Source of the DNA: Patiria miniata
Taxonomy: Eukaryota; Echinodermata; Asteroidea; Valvatida; Asterinidae
Direction: 5' to 3'
DNA: 64,000 nucleotides
Assembly: GCF_015706575.1 (NCBI RefSeq)
Contig: NW_024037074.1
Location: 14,559,334-14,623,333, forward strand
Under the pieces are notes generated by a model that did not search any database, was not told where the DNA came from, and was given only the letters and a program-made list of their open reading frames with translations. Position 1 is the first letter of the stretch; each line of letters starts with the position of its first letter. Of the stretch, positions 24,701-38,700 are shown one piece after another. The translations under genes were made by a program, and so were the position numbers.

Positions 24701-25120
24701 AGACTACTCAGCGAACATCACGGATTGTCGATTCACTTGCAGTTTGGTCATAGTACACGGCTACACGATACACGAACGACGATAACACGTACATGGGGAA
24801 AACTCCCAGACAGAAAATGCGGCTCAATATTTGTAAATAAAATAAAGTCACGAATTAAATGCTTAGGCCACGACTGTTATCCTACAGTAGAACATTAACT
24901 TTTTTACTTTCTAAATATCTTGTTTAGTGTGAGCATGACAAACAGACAACCAAGAATAAGGAATTATTACCTCAGTAAGGTAGTCTACCACCTCCGGTTT
25001 TCCCATCTTAGTCACGCCCAGAGTCTGAACGTTAAATGCTCCAAATAGCAGAGACCCGCTGATGCAGGCCAGACTACAACTAAGCAGAAAGGTCACGTAC
25101 AAAATGGTCTTGGCAGCCAT
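18742..25120 (-). CDS. DNASE1-like: Secreted DNase I-like endonuclease, gene B
   Basis: Eight exons: 25120-24971, 23062-22974, 21494-21411, 20814-20708, 20418-20306, 19741-19587, 19164-19074 and 18789-18742. Phases match gene A exactly and four of the eight exons have identical lengths (89, 84, 155, 91 bp); the product is also 278 residues. An N-terminal signal peptide ([20 protein letters not shown]) precedes [10 protein letters not shown]. Active-site landmarks are Glu62 (IQEL), Glu101 (YKEQ), His154 (GIHIKP), Asp188 and Asn190 (GDFNADC), Asp232 (CAYDR) and His270 (SDHYP). Cys193 and Cys229 provide the structural disulfide; an extra Cys-His-Cys occurs near residue 141. The stop follows VEVVIE. 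The gene is a tandem paralogue of gene A and should be a functional extracellular, Ca/Mg-dependent DNA endonuclease. Confidence 0.93.
21316..21360. repeat. GACA microsatellite
   Basis: Imperfect then perfect (GACA)n, in intron 3 of DNase I gene B. Confidence 0.85.
23637..24336. mobile_element. 700 bp TIR element with repeated CACGAAGTGAC motif
   Basis: A 29 bp perfect inverted repeat begins TCGCTTTGCTCACGAAGTGA at 23637 and closes at 24336. The core CACGAAGTGACAAAAA recurs inside the element in both orientations near 23855, 23868-23884, 24031 and 24096; at 23855-23885 two copies face each other as a palindrome. The centre holds CGCGCG-rich stretches. No target-site duplication is clear and no transposase is present. 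It lies in intron 1 of DNase I gene B. Confidence 0.7.
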
Positions 25121-25210
25121 CTTGGATTCTTCAACAACTATCCACTAATTTCAGTGGTAATTTTGCTATGAGTATTCGGACAAGCCAATTGTGTTAAAGA
25201 GGTAACATTG

Positions 25211-25220
25211 GCTTAAATAG
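25211..25220 (-). promoter_or_regulatory. TATA-like box of DNase I gene B
   Basis: CTATTTAAGC on the minus strand lies about 95 bp upstream of the start codon at 25120. This is a motif-only call. Confidence 0.35.
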
Positions 25221-28200
25221 CAAAAACGTGTGTTACTTATCACAAGAAAACAGCTCAGTCAATATGGTATTATGTAATTTATGGTATATTTAGAAAGTAT
25301 CTTTTAATTATCCGCGGTTTAATCATCTCTATGATGATACAAGCGAAAAGCTACTTCATTTTTAAAGCATGGCCATCACTCATGATCATGCTATCAAAAT
25401 CTGTCCCGTCACTAAACCGTCTCAACACACAAGAGAAAGTTGAGACAAAACGTTGCACAAATTTGATTTAATGAATTAGCAAATTTAGTCAATTGCCGGC
25501 CTGGGACTGAACAAATTTATTATAAACTGAATGTCAGGAATTGAGCCAGATCTCGACAAAAAGTTGTGACGTATATCATAATTTATAGCCTACATTCGGA
25601 AACTGCAATTGTACAAAATAACGCACACAAAAGTTAAAGAACTCTTCATAATACGAAGTTAAACAAAGAACTTGAATTGGCAACGTTCGGAATACCGTAA
25701 CGATGCTTTATCCGGCCCTCTATTGGCAGTTCCCAGTTTGTCAATGTCTAATTTGTTCCAGGGGGGCTAGTCAAAAGCTTTACACCCGTATATAGCCGGG
25801 GATCACGTCCAGATAGTCACGACTACCAATATTAGCAATGCTGCACACCTGGGAAAAAGCAAACTGTGATCACTCGGAGAGGATACGGTTCTTTTGTTAC
25901 AAAGACATAAACAAATTGGGATGAATTACATTGCATTTTAAGGCTGGATACTCAGCTTGTCAATTTACAAATATTTAGTGTTGCAGAATACCTGCAGGAT
26001 TGAAGGGGGCACAATCTTCTTATGGGGGCGCTGTTCAAAGTGGACGATCAAAGACAATATCGTGGTGGCGCTCTTCATTCCTGCAAATTTGCCGACGGTA
26101 CACGATTTTGCCGAAGGACGACGATTTCGCCGTCCCGATTTTGCTTCTATCAGCGTCTCGATTTCTCTTTGAAGGTATCTTTTGGCGCGTTACTCTGCCA
26201 CTGCACTACGCACCCCCTCAGGCTTAGCTACTGGCACGGGTGCATGTCATCAAGATTTTAAGGGGGGTACACCCAAGTAATTAGGCTAGGTCAAAACTCC
26301 GTCCACCGATCTGATGTATAAAAGTTATACACTCAAATTCTATATTAGAGAGTTTTGAGAGCCATGGAATGGGGAATTGAAGACATAATTATGGCAATGC
26401 ACCTCTGGCCTGAACCTGGGGCTTCCAATTCTGAGCAATTTGGAGGCAATGGGGTCCGAATGTGGCGCTATATTTAGCCATGTTGTGGAGGGATTTTTTT
26501 TCAAACTGACTACTTTCCCAGTTTGGGAAACATCAGTCGTTTTAGAAGTGGTCGTCTTTTGGCGAGAATTTCTCCAAAAAAAGTAATTGGTCAACCAACC
26601 AAAAACTGAAAAGAAAAAGAGAGGTCACATGTTGAGCATCATCTTTCGGTGCTGCGTAAACACCTGTGAGAGTTCTGAGTATTTTAAAAAGAATCTTGAA
26701 GTATGGCGATTTAACATTAGTGTGGAATGTTTATACGGGGATGCACATGCAATTTTTGTATCGTCGATAAGATGGGACATTTACAGGTACAGCACCCTCA
26801 TTCCCTCAACTGGACAGACGTTTCATCGTTAGTAATCAATGCCCCCCCCCCCCTCATTCCCATTGACTGTGCGCCCAGTCTGACAACGTGTCACTTGCAT
26901 GTCAATGTGCTAGTAGGCCTATGAATACAACACAAATGGGTGCTTATGACGCCTAGTCTCGGCTATATTGTGCAGGAAACGTAGAGCATTGTTGGTAACA
27001 TTATCAGTGCGCACGAGTTCTGCGCATGCGAAAACTTTGACCAGAACATGAATGATTCAAAATCTGTTCAGATCAATGGGGAACTGAAAAACGCCGCCAT
27101 TACATGCACCCTTGGATAGGCCGCAAAGTTGGTACAAACAGACAATGTTGAATACAGGCCCTTATCAACAGGGTGTGCACACGTAAATTGTCTCTGTTTT
27201 CAGTGAAGAAGTGAAAGCTTCATGATACCGAGAGCCGTTAATTGGAAGATAGTCCTCAGGGCTCTCACACTAGGAAATGAAGCCCAGCATCCAGTTACTT
27301 GAAGTGCGGCGCCGAACGGAAATTAATTTTGAATGCTTCCGATTCCCAAAGATCTATGGAATTATCTCATTTCATTATGTGTGACATTTGGGCCTTCCCG
27401 AGGTTTATTGACCACCCTTTTGCTATCTGATCACAGAATCGAGAGGAATTTTAGCCAGTCCCTTTTCAGCTCTGTGAGAGTAGTGCTATAATTCCCTTGT
27501 AAGCTTTGAACATTAAAAACTCAGCCTCTTCAAGGCATTATTGATTTTTACCGCATCAGCTCCCCTTAACGAACTAATCTCCATCTTCTCACCCCAATTC
27601 ACCTCGACTCCTCAAGATCATGAAAATAAAAAAAATAAATGCACGGTCACATCACCTTGATAATTGAAGTGGAATTTGTGTTTAAACATTTCCCCTTTTC
27701 TTTGCTTTTCATCAGCCATTCACCAGTGGTTTTAACCAGGAACTGTGCTCGTACCGGCGTGAAGCTGAAAACCTCTCCGGGGAAATTTAATAATTGCCGG
27801 TAAAGAATTTCACCAGTTGCTGGTCCATTCAGTCCTTCGATGCCGCATGCGCAAAATCATTAAATAAGCATGAGATCCCTTCAAAACGTGTCTTGATAAA
27901 GTACAGCTTAATGGTTTTTCAGATCACCAGATATAAATTGATGTATTTAATTTGCCGTCATTTCACCATGCATAATAAATCTACAAGGAATTCAATGCTA
28001 TCTATTCATGGTCGTTTCTTGCACACAACAGCTGCTAGACTGCTAGTTATAGTTATGGGTTGGGGTTACATGATCATTGAATTCATACCTGATTTTTTTT
28101 TGGGAGGGGGGCTATAGATTAAAACAGGACTTAGCAAGTCTATTAAAGCTGGTCGCAGACCCCACAAATTATATTTAGTTGATTCAAAGTGGCTATCCGC

Positions 28201-28314
28201 TGGAAGGCTTTTACTGCATGTGTTCTTCAGAGCGTGCTATGGATTCATTATATATTTTTTTGACGTAATGGGGTAATCCTACACGAAAGCACTGCTCGGA
28301 TCACAAAGGAAGGA

Positions 28315-28370
28315 CAGTCGGTCGGTCAGTTGGTCGGTCGGTCGGTTGGTCGGTCTGTCGGTCGGTCGGC
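28315..28370. repeat. CGGT microsatellite
   Basis: (GGTC)n with a few interruptions. The VGRSVGRS peptide read from it is a translation of the repeat, not a gene. Confidence 0.9.
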
Positions 28371-31300
28371 CAGCTGTCGTTTACAGATGTTTATAATGTT
28401 GATAGGTTCGAAGGCGCGTTTCATGAAATTTAAGGGCACCAATGAAGGAACTCCGTCTTACGCTATTTCCATTTTCTTCTGTTTTCAGGATCACTTTAAA
28501 TCTTGCAACTGAAGTAGGCCAAAGTTTGGAGTACTTTCATTTGGTTTGACGTTATAGGCTTTAATATAAAGTCTCAGATAAACCGAAGCCCAAAAACGAA
28601 ACCGAGGCTAGGGACCACCTGCCCTCATTTCTACTTTCAATTCAAATCTGCATTAAGTTCTTGCAGGACAAAACAGGTGAATTTCGAGTAAGAGAAACCA
28701 CCTGTAGCGACACATACTGTCAATGGTTTAAGGAAACCTGTAAGATTCCCTTTGGCATATTCTTATTATTTTAGTCAGTGGTGTCCCCCCAGGAAATTCA
28801 AGAGCAGCCTAACAATACACTATGAAGCGTGACATCGCTCATAGTGGACTGGATTACGGCTGGACTAGGGCAACTATTTAAGAATTATTATTACGAAATA
28901 ATATTTTATTCAAATGTATCATGGTGATAGGCCACTAATAATGTAAACAATATCTTTAGATTTGTTGATCCCTTTTCTCAGTAAAACAGTTTAAAATTAG
29001 GTACAGAAAATGGCATGCAATGATACAAACACGGACACTTCCATTCAGGCAAGTCGTTATTAATATCTGTTAGAAAGGATTGTTGAAAACTTCGTGTTTC
29101 TGTGCAAAAACCCAGCAAGATTGATTAAGTTGTCAACATCGCCCCCCCCCCCCAAAGAATCAAACATGCTACTTGATTGATTGTTTGAATTGCAAAATTC
29201 GTCGTGTTCATATATCACTTGCAGTGAAGATTTTGCTCGACCGTCATATTTTAACTTACCCGGAACCCATAGGTCACTTTCTGAACGCTTTTTTTTTAAA
29301 TTTTTGTCCTTGGGGATTATAGGATGCACCCATCGCACCTTGGGCTACACATCGGGGTGGATGGGTGTCCCCATGGCCTGTAATTCCTGCCCCTTCCCAC
29401 ACTGAGCAGTCAACACCTGTCAGGTACGAGCAATCCATTATTACAATTTCTAAATAGCTCAACAGATTTGTCATTTTTATTTGATTGGATTAATTCTCTG
29501 GGCATACATTTCAACTGTTTGAAGAGAAACATTCGTCGATATATTAAAAAAAAAAAAAAAAAAAAATAAACATTCTGTTAATTTTGTTTGTTTTTAAAAG
29601 TCTGATTCCGATTGTTGATAAAAGTATTGGCTCACATGGGGGTTGCTCGAAGTGTTTCTTTTCTCCGAGGAGAATACGGTACATTCAGATTGACTCAGTA
29701 CACGGTGAAATGAGAGAAAATGAAATTCAGCACAAAATGACATTACATTGTTAATGTTAATGTTAATGAGATGGGCAAATTGATAGCGAGGAAGAGTGGC
29801 CGTCGGTAGGTGCCAGAAATTGCCTGTGGGCGGAACAACAAAGCGTGAAATCGCTGGTTCTATAATGAGAACCAACAATGGATTACATTGAACCCTTCCA
29901 CTCATTGACCACGTTTCGTTTTCTCTCTGTTGTGCAGCGCGTGCGTCTTCTTTTGCTCGACAGTTCGAATGACGCCATCAGAATGATGACAAGACGTCTG
30001 GAAAATTTTGTAGACTTGTCACATTCAGACTGAGGACAACCATGTATGAAGAAAAGAACAAAGGTTTATTGTTCTTTTTGAGGCAATCTTCAATGTAGAA
30101 AACTGCCCTTTAAGAATGTGTGCTTGTCCCATCGGTGGTGCATCTAATGATGGAACATCCGGAACGTCCATGTTCGTTAACCTACTGGCAATACATGGAT
30201 GTATGTAATAAAGACAAAAATTTTTCTTAACTCGATTCTCTTAACTTGAGTTCACCATCACTGTTAACTTCCTTAAACACTGAATGAGGATTGAACACGC
30301 CGCAGAAGTGGTTACATCATACGCCGCCGAGGTCACGCGTTGGCCGAGGAGATGACTGACCTTAAGTAGCGATACGCAATGGTGCCCACGTTTTCATAAT
30401 TTTTTCATCCTTTTAATAAAATAGAAAAATAAAGGACTCCATCTTGTTCTGAGTGATAACTGCAGTCAGCTACGAAGCACCGTCCCATATCCCGGTCTTA
30501 TTCTTAATGTCTGAGAAAATGATAATTTTAAGTAGTTAGAAGCAAATCATTTGAGAAGCAATTCCTATGAAAGGTTTCAACCCTATGGTAAAATGGCGGA
30601 CGAGACACACTTCACTATTGGAGACGACTCTACGTGACGGTACACTTTTACGGTGTATACATTAATTTAAATATTCCCTCCCTAAACACGTGGCTGGAAA
30701 ATCGAATCCCCGTCTCACTTACAGAACATTCTTTGTCACATGGAGAGAAAACAAGGTCTGTACACGACCTGTCAATCATTCAAAATATTTTCTACTCAAG
30801 ATTTGTTGGGACTTGTGGGGCCTTTGTGGAGAAAGTTGCATGTACTTTCAAGTCAAAATGCCAGTTGTAAAAACATTCATCGGACAAGTTAAATTATCAA
30901 TTAACTTTAGGTCCCACGACAAATAATGGAAGTTTAGATACATGTCTTTAAGTAAACAAATTGTACATTCATAATGCCAAATATCCAAATCCATTTAAAA
31001 TTCGACAGAATGGCTTTTCTTTTAAACTGACGAAGGGCAGCTGCCGTTCGATATTATTCAGTCCAGTAATTATCCATGTTCTGTGATTCATTAATGCATT
31101 GAACCTTATCGCACAAAGAACCGTTTTTATATGTTATCATGTTGCAAACAGCAATATTAAATCTAGTGAAAGTAACACCTTATCGTTCAGTTGGATCATA
31201 AACGATGATTTCCTTCCAAATAATTAGAAAGTAATTGATACAGTTCCCAAGTGGCTATACTACGTATCATGCAACTCCCCGTTGACTGCATGCAACATCG

Positions 31301-34300
31301 AGCAAGCCCATATTCTTTATCACTTCAGATAATGTTTCTTAATCACTTTAATTGGCTCCCTGCCAACTCAGACTGTCGTGATTGAGCAACGAATCTTGTA
31401 AATTAATAAAGCATGAATAATCAGGGTTCTGCGAAAGGCAAGGCATCATGTACTTTCTGGTTGCTATTTTGTCATATTCTTTGAATCACAACTTGAAATT
31501 TAATATTTATATATTTAACCTATGACTTTTTATGAGAAGTTTTCATCGTAACGGAATACTGGTACCCCCTGATCGATCCCCGCCCCGCCCTGCACAACCC
31601 TTTCACACAAGTCTCTCCACCTGCCTCATATCCTAATAAGTCATGTGATTTTAAGGTTCTTTCCAAGATGTGCATGGATTTTCACCTCTATATTTGAAGG
31701 GAAAGCGATTATCATGTAATTCCCAACACGTCATTACATTTGAATTTGAAATTCGAATTTGTAGCAGTGCATTATTTTGATTCCTGCTGGAGTCTGTTCA
31801 TCGTTTGTTTCCCTTTTCTCAAAATGTTAACATTATTGTTACCCTTGTCACTTATAGAAGCAAAATCTTTCTTTGAGTCTCTTTCGAAAAACACGTCAAA
31901 TGTTTTTACCCACGGATTTCTTTGTTTTCATTTGATGTCTTTTGGGTGCCAGTTTGACGTAGGCTCCTGTTTGTGTGGTCATGTGTTTGGGCTTTCTTAA
32001 AGAATACAAAAATAGACTGAAAACACAGTCCGTAGAAAAGTCGAAAAACGTACAAACACGGTTGATATGATACTTGATAAGCATCGCTGCGTAAACACAG
32101 CTTGGTCTGCTTTTGGCGTTCAGAAATGATTTTCTGCAATACTCGACTCATATCTTCAAGCACTCGGCGTAGTACGTTCCAGCTACTGGCAACATCTAAA
32201 CATGTAGGCACGCCCCCACACTTCCAAGAAACACAGCACACAAAATCATATATGCATGTATAAAAAACTGAAACAACGAAAGCATAAACTGACCAAATAA
32301 AAGAGAAAGATTGAAGATTATAGGGTGGAATATATCACTGCATTAGTTTCTTACCCTGAGACAATAATTCTTTACTTGAACGAATAAAATGACCAGGGCG
32401 GGATCATAACCCGTCACTACCTGAATTGTCTGAGTCGTTGATGGTCTTCCAATTTGCCATTTTGTTTTCGTTCCGATCAACTATAGGCCTAAATAACATG
32501 CAATCAGCTGATTCCGCATGAAACAAAACCATTTGAAACCCGAGTCTAGAATCCCTCATACTACATTTTGATTTTTCTCTGACATCAAACAAGAATGACC
32601 ATATTTTAATGTTATTTCTCAAAGCACCTAGGCCTATCCTTTCATAAAAAAGAAGGTGTCGGCTGATGAACTTGGGCAGTGAACGCAACTGCTCAATGAC
32701 AATGTCTTTTGACAGTTTTGATGAAAGGTCCCTGTCTTAAAATAGAGACGATATCAATTTAAACAATCGTTGTCTTGAACTGTACTCCTTAGTTGAATAT
32801 ACCTTCATCTCACTATTCAAAGGTATTAAACTATTCCTTTAAACTCGAGGATATTTGTACACTTGAACAGCCGGTGCTGAGTCTCGTCTTTTAGTGACTA
32901 GTAAATTGCGTTAGAAGAGGGGGATTGCAATAAATTTGCAATGCATGTGTTCCGGGCCGTCGGTGTGAGTAACGTCTCCTCGTTTGAGGCTTTATATTTT
33001 CCCGCGAATTGTCTAGCTTCGTGAGTCATACAATGGTTTAAAAGGGTCCGAGGTTGACTTACACTGTGCATTTTCAATTGCTGTAATTCAAACTCGACCC
33101 CAGTGTCATTTGCATTGATATATAGACGGTCGTTTTCGACAACCCATCTGATTCTTAATTCAGAGCAGATTGACAATGTGGTTGAAGAAAATGAAAAAAA
33201 AAAACACCCGGACGCGTCGGAAAAAGAAACAAAAGATTTTATTTACATCTTGCATGCCCTTCTACGATTTCCCTGAATTCGTATTTCATTATTCACATGG
33301 CTTGAATTGGAAGGTTTTCTTTCGTTATTTAAAGCTTATTATGTGTTGATATAAATCCGAAATTCTCCCTGTCGAAATTCCCACATACCGCATTAAAGTA
33401 TTTGTTTCACAATTGTACCTGCAAGCCATCATAACTGAATATTTTCAGGCTGGTTTTAAATTCAGCACAGTGGGTTTTTCATACTTTGACATTTAGAAAA
33501 GGGATAACAAAGTATCCATTTCATTTTCCTGAAAAAAAAATATATCATTTATTTAATGCCATCAAATGCGACGCTTGAGGCAAAAATATTATTCCAAAAC
33601 AATAAAATCCGAATTTTCAGATGATGTTTTCAGGCAATCATGAATAATGTTTGTGGAGTCATCTGACGTTTTTGCCATTGCACATGCACACACATATTTG
33701 CATGCGATTTCTATGTATCCTGATATTTATTTCTCGATGTAACCGAACAAAATAAAGATTACAAACGATGCACCCGCGATTTTATGGTACATGTAGTAAA
33801 ATTGTTTCGCTTATTTTCGATGCGATTTTAATTTCATGAGTAGAGAATATTCAAAAGACGTACATATAACATTTAGTAATCCTGAATGAATATACATGTA
33901 ATTGATAAAAAAACTGGTGGGTAGCCATGGCAACGAACAATAAAAAAAGCTACCATGACCACTCTGTCCTTGGCTGTATACTGTCAGAGTCGACATCTAG
34001 CGGAACGCTTAAAAACATCGGTATATACCAATTCTGCTAAATATCGCCGAGTCGGAATCGTGTCTAATGGTTTTTCGTTTCGGATGACTGATGCCGATTC
34101 ACAGAACAATTGTGGTAAACGTGCCTTTTTTTTTAATTAGCTCGCAAAATAAGTAATTAATGAGCGTCGTATTTTCACCGGAAACCAAGACATGTTTTTT
34201 TTCAAATTGCAAGGGCAGGCTCGCCAGACGGAAGTCAATAAACATCAGGAAAACAACGACAGGAAACCAGATGTTAATTGTTTAACCAAAGCAATGTTTC

Positions 34301-34713
34301 ACTTGCAGTTAATTGTGTATATACAGTTCGAAATGTAAAGTACGGCGCGTGTGATCCGCTCGGCACAAAAAGTCGCTTTTTAAAATGTATAAATCTTTGT
34401 TTTGAAAATTTACAAAAGGAAGATTTATCATTTCACCGTTTATCTCAAATTACTCCGAAGAAGATTTTTGTTATTATTGAATGTCTTTTTCTTAACTTTT
34501 CAAAACATTAACGATTTTCTGTTGGGGAAGCGAGAACCGCTCAATTACGACTCTAAAAGGAACGTTTTTTGTTTTGTTTATTTTTTACGAGAAGAGGCCG
34601 TTCAATAACAATGAAGAGAAACCTGTTGTAATAACAAAAGTGTATTTTATTGCCCATGTGTCTGGGCTACATTGAATGGTAATACATAGGGCCTACAATT
34701 GAAGTAGCGGAAC

Positions 34714-34960
34714 CATGGGCGTCGTCAGGATTTTTTTCCGGGGGCAAAGCACATTTCCCCCAAAAATTCCTTAACTTTTTCTACATATTCTCAATTTATC
34801 ATTTTTTCAAGCGTGGGCAGGGGAACATTTGCCCTAACAACCTTCCCCCAATTAAATTAACGGCAATTATGGCTTCACATCTCTTTTCTATTGTTTTCCC
34901 TTTTCCAGGGAGGGGGGGGGGCGCAATTCCTCCTTACCCCCACCCCTCGCGACGCCCATG
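34714..34960. mobile_element. 247 bp TIR element (CATGGGCGTCG)
   Basis: It starts CATGGGCGTCGTCAGG and ends CCTCGCGACGCCCATG, an inverted match. The flanking octamers AGCGGAAC (34706-34713) and AGCGGACA (34961-34968) look like a diverged 8 bp target duplication, as expected for hAT-type elements. G and C runs lie inside both ends. Non-coding. Confidence 0.65.
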
Positions 34961-35769
34961 AGCGGACATTATTTATTCAGGTATTATTATAACTTGTTTT
35001 TGAAAGATTTAGGGGAACTTATTATTAATTAATAATTCATCAGATTTAGTAGAAAATAACGCGCAAAATACAAACCCTGCCCTGAGTGCAGTCGAGCCCT
35101 CAGACTTACACTCGGCCTCAGTGAGATTTGGGAAGAAAGAACAGTTCTAGAAAAAAAAAAGTCTTATCCTTCAGAAATTTTGTTTGGGTCATGCGCATGC
35201 GCCGTTGTATCTTAGTGATCATTTCAAGAGAAATTTGGTCCCACGCAGAATATACGCGTTGAAGTGTCGGGAGCCATGCCATGCACACCCGCAGCGTATT
35301 GGTTTAGCAGCCAAGCTTGGGAATCCACTAATTCCATATCATCATCAGAGAAGAGGGAAAACAAAACGATCTACTATCACAGGCTAGGAGTGACATTTCT
35401 CCAGCTATTATTCGTCATACCTGCCATCAATCAATTAGTCATCCTCCAGTGGGCCAACCTGCACACATCTTGTGCCGTGCTGGGAGTGTTTATATTTAAA
35501 CCAATCACAATCGGAGATAAGTTGTTCGGTCCGTCGTTTATTTCGCCTGGGTGCGTCCACGCCTGCCACTGGCTGCATAGATCTCGCCAGCCATTCGGCG
35601 CATACCCACTCAAGAAATTACTGAATTTTGTCCGCCAGACAAGATATTTTCAAGTTTATGAAAACTTCTCTGCTGTTTCCCTTTCTGTCTCTTTGATAAT
35701 AACGAGGCTCGGATAATTTCCATTACGTTTACGGGAGGACTTGTGCCCAGCCTTGGGGAGGACATTCCA

Positions 35770-38700
35770 ATGGCGTGCAGCAGATTGTCTTACGGTATTT
35801 TGGCTGTCATGATGTGTCTGGCTCTGATAACATCAATAAGTGCAGCACACAGTAAGTAAACGACTTAGAAATCGACAGTTCGCTGATTGTTATTTCCTAG
35901 AGAGAAAACTCCGTCCTTTTTTTTCAAAGAAATGAAATTGTCAAATTCAGTGAAGGAAAACATTGTTTGACTTGTTGCTCAGAAAAATTAAAAATCGTCC
36001 CCTAGAGAGAATATAGTTGTATTGAATAGTGCATTAATTTATAAACTGCATGATTTACTGTTTTTTATAAAGATTTTTTTGGCGAGCCATTAAAGACGAT
36101 TTTACCGTTATTAAGATATGTTTAATTTAATATCCAGATCTTTCGTGTCTATGTAGTGTTCTGTGAGGACTAAGTAATTGCAGAAACCAAGTCTGTGACT
36201 TCAGTTGTTTGCTTTATCCAGAGTTGATTAATTAAGGGTTGTTCACGGAATGTATAACCAAAAAAAGAGAGAAAAATACAGAGGAAACATGTTGCCCTTG
36301 TCACCCGTTTGATTTACGGAGGTGAGGTATTTATAATCACATTTTGTTTTTAACTCCAGGGTGCGATACTTGCAACAATGCCCGGTGCCAAGAAGTATGT
36401 GGTGGTTCACGTGAGTATTGACATTAATTATCAAAATAATGAAGAGAAATGAAAACGTAAATTTAAATGTAAATTATGCTGCGTTCTGGAATCTTCATAT
36501 AGATCAGTGTACTTTTATTTTTAGCCATATACCTGAAGAAGAAATCTCATGACAAAGCAGACATAATGGCCTATGAAAAGGGCCTTTGTTGTAAATATTT
36601 TTTTGAGAGTTAGAGTACCGCAAAACATGGACTTAAAAGTGTCTAATAGAGGGGTGTATCCGCGGCATGCGCCGTTCTTGTATTTGTATTGCCCAAAGGC
36701 ACTTCACTTACCGTGGTTTCAAAAGGCCATTGTGGCAATGGTCTACTTTCCTCCGAGGGGAATACCCGTCAGAGCATAATGGAGATAGATATCCTCGGTA
36801 ATTCTAAACTCACGTGTTTTATTGCAGTTGGAGTGGTGGGCAAGCGTACTTTGCCCAGGTATCCAGACTTCGCTGCCTATATTCAAGATCAGGTAAGCTG
36901 AGGCTTATATACCTTTATCATGCTGACACCATTTCAGCCATGTTCCCTGTATCAAATAAACGTACTGAATTATGTTTTCTGTGCAAAAAGGAACCAGACT
37001 ATTTTTCCTTCCAGCCTCGCTTTGGTTACGTTAATTTGTGTGTTAAAAAATCAAGATGGCCGACACAAGATAATGGTCTATTGGCTGGTCCCAGAAGGCC
37101 AGCCGAGTGTCACGTTTGTACCTATCGCACTGACTGACTGACTGACTAACTGACTGACTGTCACTTAATGTGGTTGTAGACTGATGAAGATAGCCGGGCA
37201 GTGCTATCGAATAGGTTCACTCCGCAATGAATGGTCAAATCCTGCCAATTGTAATGCATAAAAAGACTTCCAGTGAATAGACATTCTAAATCATCGCTCT
37301 GGGGCTGCTAAGATTGTCTTGTTAGTGGATCATCGACCCATATCTAGTTTGCATTTCATCCTATTAATTCTGGAGGAAATCCTATATTATTTTTATCAGT
37401 TCATTGCAAATTATCATCACTCGAGGTCTTGCATTCTGACGTCACAATATTTTGTTTTGTAATTTGTATAGATCTCTTCAATATTCGACCAATGTCTAAT
37501 ACCAAACTATTACCTGCCGATTTACTTAAACGAGCTCTTGACTGTATGTCTACTCGAATTGTCATCTACAATAAAATACACTACTCTGCCAACCAGTCAA
37601 GAAATCGACTTAGCATTAATTTTCTTACAAGTTCCAATTGTACTTTGAGAATCAATGTGAGGTTATTCTAAGGCTTTTGTAGCCGTCCTTGTACATCGTC
37701 TTGTGGGCTAAGTTGACCAAGTCTCATAAAGGCGTTTAAATAGCATAAGCATAACCAAAAATAGAGACATTTTTTGTTTTTACCTCTGGTTGTGATTGAT
37801 ATTTTCGTTATTGGGCCGATTTTCTTCAGATTCAAAAGCGGGAACCAGAATCGTGTGGAATGTTGGACATTTATCGTGCAGTTCCTCCGTCCTGCTATGC
37901 CAAACTGGACTGGGTAAGCTCTCATCTTTTTATATTTTAAACTACGACCAAACCCATGGAGAGCCCTCTAGAAATTTAGGCTCCTCAAGCCCCCCCCCCT
38001 TCAAATTGGGCCCTTGTTATGCCGATGCAGTACATCGGCTTACATGTTCCTTTTTAAAGTACAAAATGTATACTGTAGGGCCTACTGCTTTATTGCGTAT
38101 AGTGAGGATTCCAAGGTTTCTCTGAGCAAAACAATGGGCAGAAAAATAGGGACATTACATAAAAAACTTTCACAAAATCCCATCCTATTTGGAAGGATAT
38201 GGAACTGCTTGAATTAAGAACATAACAAAATTTCACAAAATACCTTATGAATATTGTATCATTGATTAATAATATATAATTTTACTGATGAAAAATGTCA
38301 GTAAAACAAATAATTCATGATACAAAAATTATAATATAACCTTGCTCAAGTATGTTTCTTCGTTTAAATACACGCATGCACTTGGCATGATCAACGATTA
38401 TTGCAAATTATGTACAGAGTAGAAATCCATTTGGTATTGTTTGATAGCTGCATGCATGGCTGATGCAGCACAACAGGCCTACGGCTTGTTAACTAGCTGA
38501 CTCTAGATGGAGCGTTGGGGCCACATTTCGCCTGACTTGCCCAGACCACTCATAGATCAACACAATAATCACAAGATAACTACAAAAGGATTGACCTAAC
38601 TTTGGGGTGAATGTTTTGCTTGCTAAATATTTTCACCCACGCTCTTTCGTAGCATCAGTTTGATAGACGGAAATTTGATAAAAGCTTGACGCACGTTGTG

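Larger units (their letters stand above)
25121..35769. other. Long intergenic region, no convincing gene
   Basis: About 10.6 kb in which I find no ORF with family features or a coherent exon chain. It holds a (CGGT)n microsatellite (28315-28370), an A-rich run near 29546-29568, several G/C homopolymers, a short TIR element at 34714-34960, and one weak spliceable ORF on the minus strand near 33063-33170 ending in AGT and then GTAAGT. The right end (35200-35769) should include the promoter and any 5' untranslated exon of the plus-strand peptide gene; a TTATATTTAAAC word at about 35489 is the only TATA-like candidate. Confidence 0.5.

Noticed and set aside
25957-26261. Three overlapping plus-strand ORFs
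   Set aside because: Mutually overlapping frames without splice context or recognisable motifs.
29546-29568. Run of about 22 A as a retrocopy tail
   Set aside because: No coding relic or target duplication lies upstream; it is a plain homopolymer.
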